This document shows positions 61,300 to 64,000 of a stretch of 64,000 nt of DNA, in pieces. Within the stretch, counting starts at the first letter, position 1; each line of letters opens with the position of its first letter. The DNA comes from Actinomarinicola tropica. GTDB taxonomy: Bacteria > Actinomycetota > Acidimicrobiia > Acidimicrobiales > SKKL01. The stretch is from assembly GCF_009650215.1 (NCBI RefSeq), contig NZ_CP045851.1:1589189-1653188 (forward strand), written 5' to 3'. Below the pieces are notes generated by a model. The model saw nothing but the letters and a program-made list of their open reading frames with translations, was not told where the DNA came from and did no database searches. A program made the translations under genes and the position numbers.

Positions 61300-61374
61300 G
61301 GTCGATGGCGACGAGCCTGGAGATCGACCGATGACCCAGGCGTGACACCAGGTGCAGGTGGGCAGACCTGGGCC

Positions 61375-61599
61375 ATGAGCGATGCGACGACTCCCGACCC
61401 GTCCGACGAGGCGGTGGCCAGCCGGGCGGAGCTGCTGCCCGAGGAGCAGGCCGCCGGCAGCGACGACCCCGAGGCGCAGGCGGAGGCCATCCTCACCGAG
61501 TCCGAGGAGCGAGCCGCCGATCGCGGCGCCGCTCCGAGCACCCACCTCGAGGAGCGCACCTCGGAGGAGGTCACCGAGGATCCGTCCCCACCGGCCTGA
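61375..61599 (+). CDS. Small acidic hypothetical protein
   Basis: The 74-residue protein is very acidic and probably disordered at both ends. The middle motif (DDPEAQAEAILTESEERA) occurs in short actinobacterial stress-related proteins, but I cannot name the family. ATG 61375 was taken as start; GTG 61342 would add 11 residues. Confidence 0.6.
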   Translation: MSDATTPDPSDEAVASRAELLPEEQAAGSDDPEAQAEAILTESEERAADRGAAPSTHLEERTSEEVTEDPSPPA

Positions 61600-61603
61600 G
61601 GTG

Positions 61604-61622
61604 GCCCACCCCTGGGGGTGGC
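61604..61622 (+). terminator. Short GC hairpin after the acidic gene
   Basis: CCACCCC (61606-61612) pairs with GGGGTGG (61615-61621). It directly follows the stop and precedes the next promoter. Confidence 0.5.
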
Positions 61623-61636
61623 TGGCCCAATCGTGC

Positions 61637-61660
61637 GTTTCAGGTGCGGCCTGGGGGTTA
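61637..61660 (+). promoter_or_regulatory. Sigma-B/F-like stress promoter
   Basis: GTTT (61637-61640) and GGGTTA (61655-61660) are 14 nt apart. This resembles the actinobacterial general-stress consensus GTTT-N14-16-GGGTA. It is the only promoter-like signal before the four-gene membrane operon. Confidence 0.5.
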
Positions 61661-61705
61661 GGGCACGGGGGTCGGCGGGGAACCGACGACCACAGGAGAT
61701 CCGCG

Positions 61706-62443
61706 ATGGACAACACCGATCATCTGCGTCCCGACCCCGCTCCAGGCGACGATCCCCGTCGCCACGAGGGGTCCACGATGACGGCCACGACCGACCGGGC
61801 CAAGGAGGCCGCGGGCGAAGCTCGTGGCGAGGCGTCGACCGTGGCGCACGAGGCCCGCGACCAGGTCGCGCACGTCGCCCACGAGGCCCAGGAGGGCATG
61901 CGTGACGTCGTCGACGAGGCCCGCCACGTCGTCCACGACGAAGCAGACCGTCAGACCCACTCCGTCGCCGAGTCGATGCACCGGCTCGCCGGCGACCTCC
62001 GTGCGATGGCCGACCGCTCCGAGAGCGACGGCGTCGCCTCCGACTACGTCGGACGCATCGGGCGCACCCTCGACGACGTCGCCCAGCGGCTCGACGACGA
62101 CGGGGTCGATGGCGCACTCGACGAGATGCGCAGGTTCGCCCGGCGCCACCCCGGCATGTTCCTCGCCGGGTCCGCGTTCGGTGGGTTCGCCCTGGCGAGG
62201 GTCATGCGCCACGCCAACGCGCCGGGCAGCTCGTCGCCGCAGCGCAGCGACGGCGGGTCGATCGGCACCCCGCAGCTGCAGGGAGAGGGCCAGCTCACCG
62301 AGTACGGGCGGTCCCAGATGCGTGGACAGGGCCAGGACTCGGGCGGGCGTCGGGAGGACATCGACCTCCGCGACGACTACGAGCGTCGCCCGGCCGATGC
62401 ACCCCAGCTGCGGGACGACATGCAGGAGTGGGTGCGGCCATGA
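61706..62443 (+). CDS. Helical membrane-associated protein with Ala/His/Glu-rich stretch
   Basis: The 245-residue protein has a low-complexity helical N-terminal half (repeated AHEARDQVAHVAHEAQEG-type heptads), a short hydrophobic segment around FLAGSAFGGFALARV (about residues 150-165), and a polar C-terminal tail. It resembles the apolipoprotein-like/CsbD-like helical proteins in actinobacterial stress operons; function is not established. AGGAGAT lies 6 nt before ATG 61706. It overlaps the holin-X gene by 4 nt. Confidence 0.72.
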   Translation: MDNTDHLRPDPAPGDDPRRHEGSTMTATTDRAKEAAGEARGEASTVAHEARDQVAHVAHEAQEGMRDVVDEARHVVHDEADRQTHSVAESMHRLAGDLRAMADRSESDGVASDYVGRIGRTLDDVAQRLDDDGVDGALDEMRRFARRHPGMFLAGSAFGGFALARVMRHANAPGSSSPQRSDGGSIGTPQLQGEGQLTEYGRSQMRGQGQDSGGRREDIDLRDDYERRPADAPQLRDDMQEWVRP

Positions 62444-62877
62444 CCGTCGTCGACGACCGCGCTGCGGCGCCGCCACCTCCGGACGCACCACGCGCCACGG
62501 ACGAGCGGTCGCTGCCCTCGCTCGCCGGCGAGCTCGGTGAGGAGGTCCGCCAGCTGGCCCGCCTCGAGTTCGACCTCGCGAAGGCCGAGGTCAGCGAGGC
62601 CGCGGGCCACGCGAAGAAGGCCGGCATGGGCTTCGGCGCCGCCGGTGTCCTCGGCTACGTCGGCATCCTGTTCGCCAGCTTCGCGCTGGCGTTCGGCCTC
62701 GCCGAGCTCCTGCCCACCTGGCTCGCCTTCCTCATCGTCGCCCTCGTGTGGGCGCTCGGCGCCGCCGTCGCCTACGGCATGGGCCGCCGGAACCTGAACG
62801 CCTTCGATCCCGTGCCCCGCCGCACGATCGACACCCTCAAGGAGGACGTCACATGGCTGCGTCACCGGACCAGCTGA
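62440..62877 (+). CDS. Actinobacterial holin-X family (phage holin-like) membrane protein
   Basis: The 145-residue protein has an N-terminal tail and two membrane helices (about residues 60-90 and 95-120), with the conserved segment LARLEFDLAKAEVSEAA before them. That is the putative actinobacterial holin-X (PF07332) pattern. The role is membrane-associated and not phage lysis. ATG overlaps the preceding stop by 4 nt. Confidence 0.88.
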   Translation: MTVVDDRAAAPPPPDAPRATDERSLPSLAGELGEEVRQLARLEFDLAKAEVSEAAGHAKKAGMGFGAAGVLGYVGILFASFALAFGLAELLPTWLAFLIVALVWALGAAVAYGMGRRNLNAFDPVPRRTIDTLKEDVTWLRHRTS

Positions 62878-63422
62878 CCCAGGACATCGCCACCACCCGC
62901 CAGCGGATGGGTGGCACCCTCGACCAGGTCCAGCACCGGGTCGACCCGCGGGAGGCCTGGCAGCGCCGCCAGCCCGCCGTGCGGTCGAAGGTGACCGAGC
63001 TGAAGGACACCGTGATGGGCACCGCCGACGACATGTCGGGACGGGTCGGCGACGGCGCCGCCGGGGCGGCCGATCGGCTGGCGCACGGCACCCAGGGCAA
63101 CCCCCTCGCCGCAGGGCTCGTGGCGTTCGGCGCCGGTCTGCTCGCCGGCTCGGTGATCCCGTCGTCGCGGGCCGAGCGCCGCGCGGTGGCCGACCTGCAG
63201 GGACGGGCGCAGGAGCCCGTCACCCAGGCCCTGTCAGAGTCCGGCGAGGAGATCCGCTCCCGCGTCGGCGAGGAGGCCCACCAGGCCGTCGACCACACGA
63301 AGGAGGCGGCCTCCGACGCCACCCAGCAGGTGACCGACACGGCGACCGCCTCGGCCGAGCGCGTCAGGGACGAGGCCTCCCACGCCGCGCAGGACGTGCG
63401 ACGCGACATCGAGGGGAGCTGA
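62853..63422 (+). CDS. DUF3618-domain protein
   Basis: The 189-residue protein has the DUF3618 N-terminal motif QLTQDIATTRQRMGGTLDQV, a hydrophobic segment (NPLAAGLVAFGAGLLAGSVI, middle part) and a coiled or helical tail rich in Glu, Ala and Thr. It overlaps the holin-X gene by 25 bp, with AAGGAGG before ATG 62853. DUF3618 usually occurs with holin-X and YihY, as here. Confidence 0.88.
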   Translation: MAASPDQLTQDIATTRQRMGGTLDQVQHRVDPREAWQRRQPAVRSKVTELKDTVMGTADDMSGRVGDGAAGAADRLAHGTQGNPLAAGLVAFGAGLLAGSVIPSSRAERRAVADLQGRAQEPVTQALSESGEEIRSRVGEEAHQAVDHTKEAASDATQQVTDTATASAERVRDEASHAAQDVRRDIEGS

Positions 63423-63425
63423 CCC

Positions 63426-64000
63426 ATGACCCGCGCGGGCGACACCACGACCGGCTCGATCGACCTGCGGCGCGACACCAGCGTCGCCGATGCGGGCGGT
63501 GACGACCACGGTCGCAACGCCGAGCAGCCGACCGACATACCGGCATCCGGTTGGAAGGCGGTCGCCCGGCGGGTCGGGCAGCAGTTCAAGGAGGACCGCG
63601 TCACCCTCACCGCCGCGGGGGTCGCGTTCTTCGGCTTCCTCGCCGTGATCCCTGGTCTCGTCGCGCTCGTCTCGGTCTACGGGCTCTTCGGTGACCCCGA
63701 CACCGTGCAGGACACGGTGCGCGACGTCGCCGGCACGATGCCCGAAGAGGCGCGGGACATGCTCGTCAACCAGCTCGAGTCGATCACGAGCACATCGGGC
63801 GGTGCGCTCACCCTCGGCCTGATCATCTCGCTCGCCGGTGCGCTGTGGGCGGCGTCGTCGGGCATGGCGTACCTGATGGACGCCCTCGGCGTCGTCTACG
63901 ACGAGGACGAGGAGCGCGGGTTCGTCGCCAAGCGCCTCACGGCCATCGGCCTCACGATCGGGGCCATCGTCTTCGGCATCGTCGCCATCGCCGCCATCAC
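63426..64000 (+). CDS. YihY/virulence factor BrkB family membrane protein (truncated by window end)
   Basis: About 191 residues are seen, and the frame is open to the right edge. Motifs include KEDRVTLTAAGVAFFGFLAVIPGLVALVSVY (shown in pieces: VTLTAAGVAFFGFL, IPGLVALVSVYGLFGD), typical of BrkB's first membrane region, and SGGALTLGLIISLAGALWAASSGM. The N-terminal 45 residues are polar. It follows the DUF3618 gene by 3 nt, so it is the last visible member of the operon. Role: multi-pass membrane protein of unsure function. Confidence 0.9.
   Translation, partial: MTRAGDTTTGSIDLRRDTSVADAGGDDHGRNAEQPTDIPASGWKAVARRVGQQFKEDRVTLTAAGVAFFGFLAVIPGLVALVSVYGLFGDPDTVQDTVRDVAGTMPEEARDMLVNQLESITSTSGGALTLGLIISLAGALWAASSGMAYLMDALGVVYDEDEERGFVAKRLTAIGLTIGAIVFGIVAIAAI

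Overview
The window is a stretch of very GC-rich, gene-dense chromosome from an actinobacterium. The gene content points to a free-living aerobic actinomycete, most likely of the class Acidimicrobiia (Iamia-like). That placement is an inference from style and content: CarD, DUF3039, a SARP-type regulator, a holin-X/DUF3618 cassette, a SAM-IV-like riboswitch in front of metX/metZ, and several acyl-CoA genes. It is not a measured match. I see no insertion sequence, prophage, integrase or CRISPR array. Almost every base is coding and genes commonly overlap by 4 nt (ATGA/GTGA). Many genes that head a transcription unit have a TANNNT hexamer 6-8 nt before the start codon, as expected of leaderless mRNAs.

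Layout: 1-4 kb holds the end of a CHAT-domain protein, a SARP-type regulator, a CorA transporter, topoisomerase IB and a nuclease-like EEP protein. 4-8 kb is an acyl-CoA block (acyl-CoA synthetase, CaiB/BaiF CoA-transferase, enoyl-CoA hydratase). 7.7-12.2 kb holds an ABC-2 exporter and a membrane-anchored EEP protein. 12.3-16.4 kb holds an HDOD plus GGDEF/EAL signalling pair, a hexapeptide acyltransferase and a MaoC-like hydratase. 16.4-21.2 kb holds a SNF2-family helicase with a translationally coupled small protein, and a MOSC protein. 21.2-24.3 kb holds an acidic lipoprotein, a diiron ferritin-like enzyme under a TetR regulator with a clear operator, and a class III prepilin-like surface protein with a DPGPS repeat. 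24.4-28.1 kb holds a NodI/NodJ-like exporter, a DUF3039 protein and a holin-like membrane protein. 28.2-35.4 kb holds a large PAS-GAF-PAS-GGDEF-EAL protein, thymidine kinase, CarD, a hydrolase, a PAS-GGDEF protein and an SDR.

35.5-44.1 kb carries a coiled-coil DUF3048 protein, an acyl-CoA dehydrogenase coupled to lgt, an APH-like kinase, a serine hydrolase, a one-domain class III cyclase, glutathione peroxidase and a DEAD-box helicase behind a structured-looking 5' leader. 44.2-46.9 kb is a three-gene TadE/TadG/prepilin operon with no Tad motor genes in view. 46.9-51.3 kb is an adenine methylase-like protein followed by a MacB/FtsX-type ABC transporter. 51.4-54.1 kb is the riboswitch-metX-metZ methionine operon. 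54.1-59.5 kb holds a GlxA-type regulator, an aldonolactone oxidase-like flavoprotein, an Fpg/Nei glycosylase, small membrane proteins and a proline-rich bPH-domain protein. After tRNA-Gly(GCC) come an ECF-like sigma factor with a coupled membrane protein and a general-stress-like membrane operon that ends in a truncated YihY/BrkB gene.

Three themes recur: cyclic-nucleotide signalling (two GGDEF-EAL proteins, one GGDEF protein, one class III cyclase, one HDOD protein), acyl-CoA metabolism, and Tad-like surface structures. The least explained elements are the two prepilin-like proteins with long ectodomains, the leader RNA of the DEAD-box helicase, and two inverted-repeat operators.
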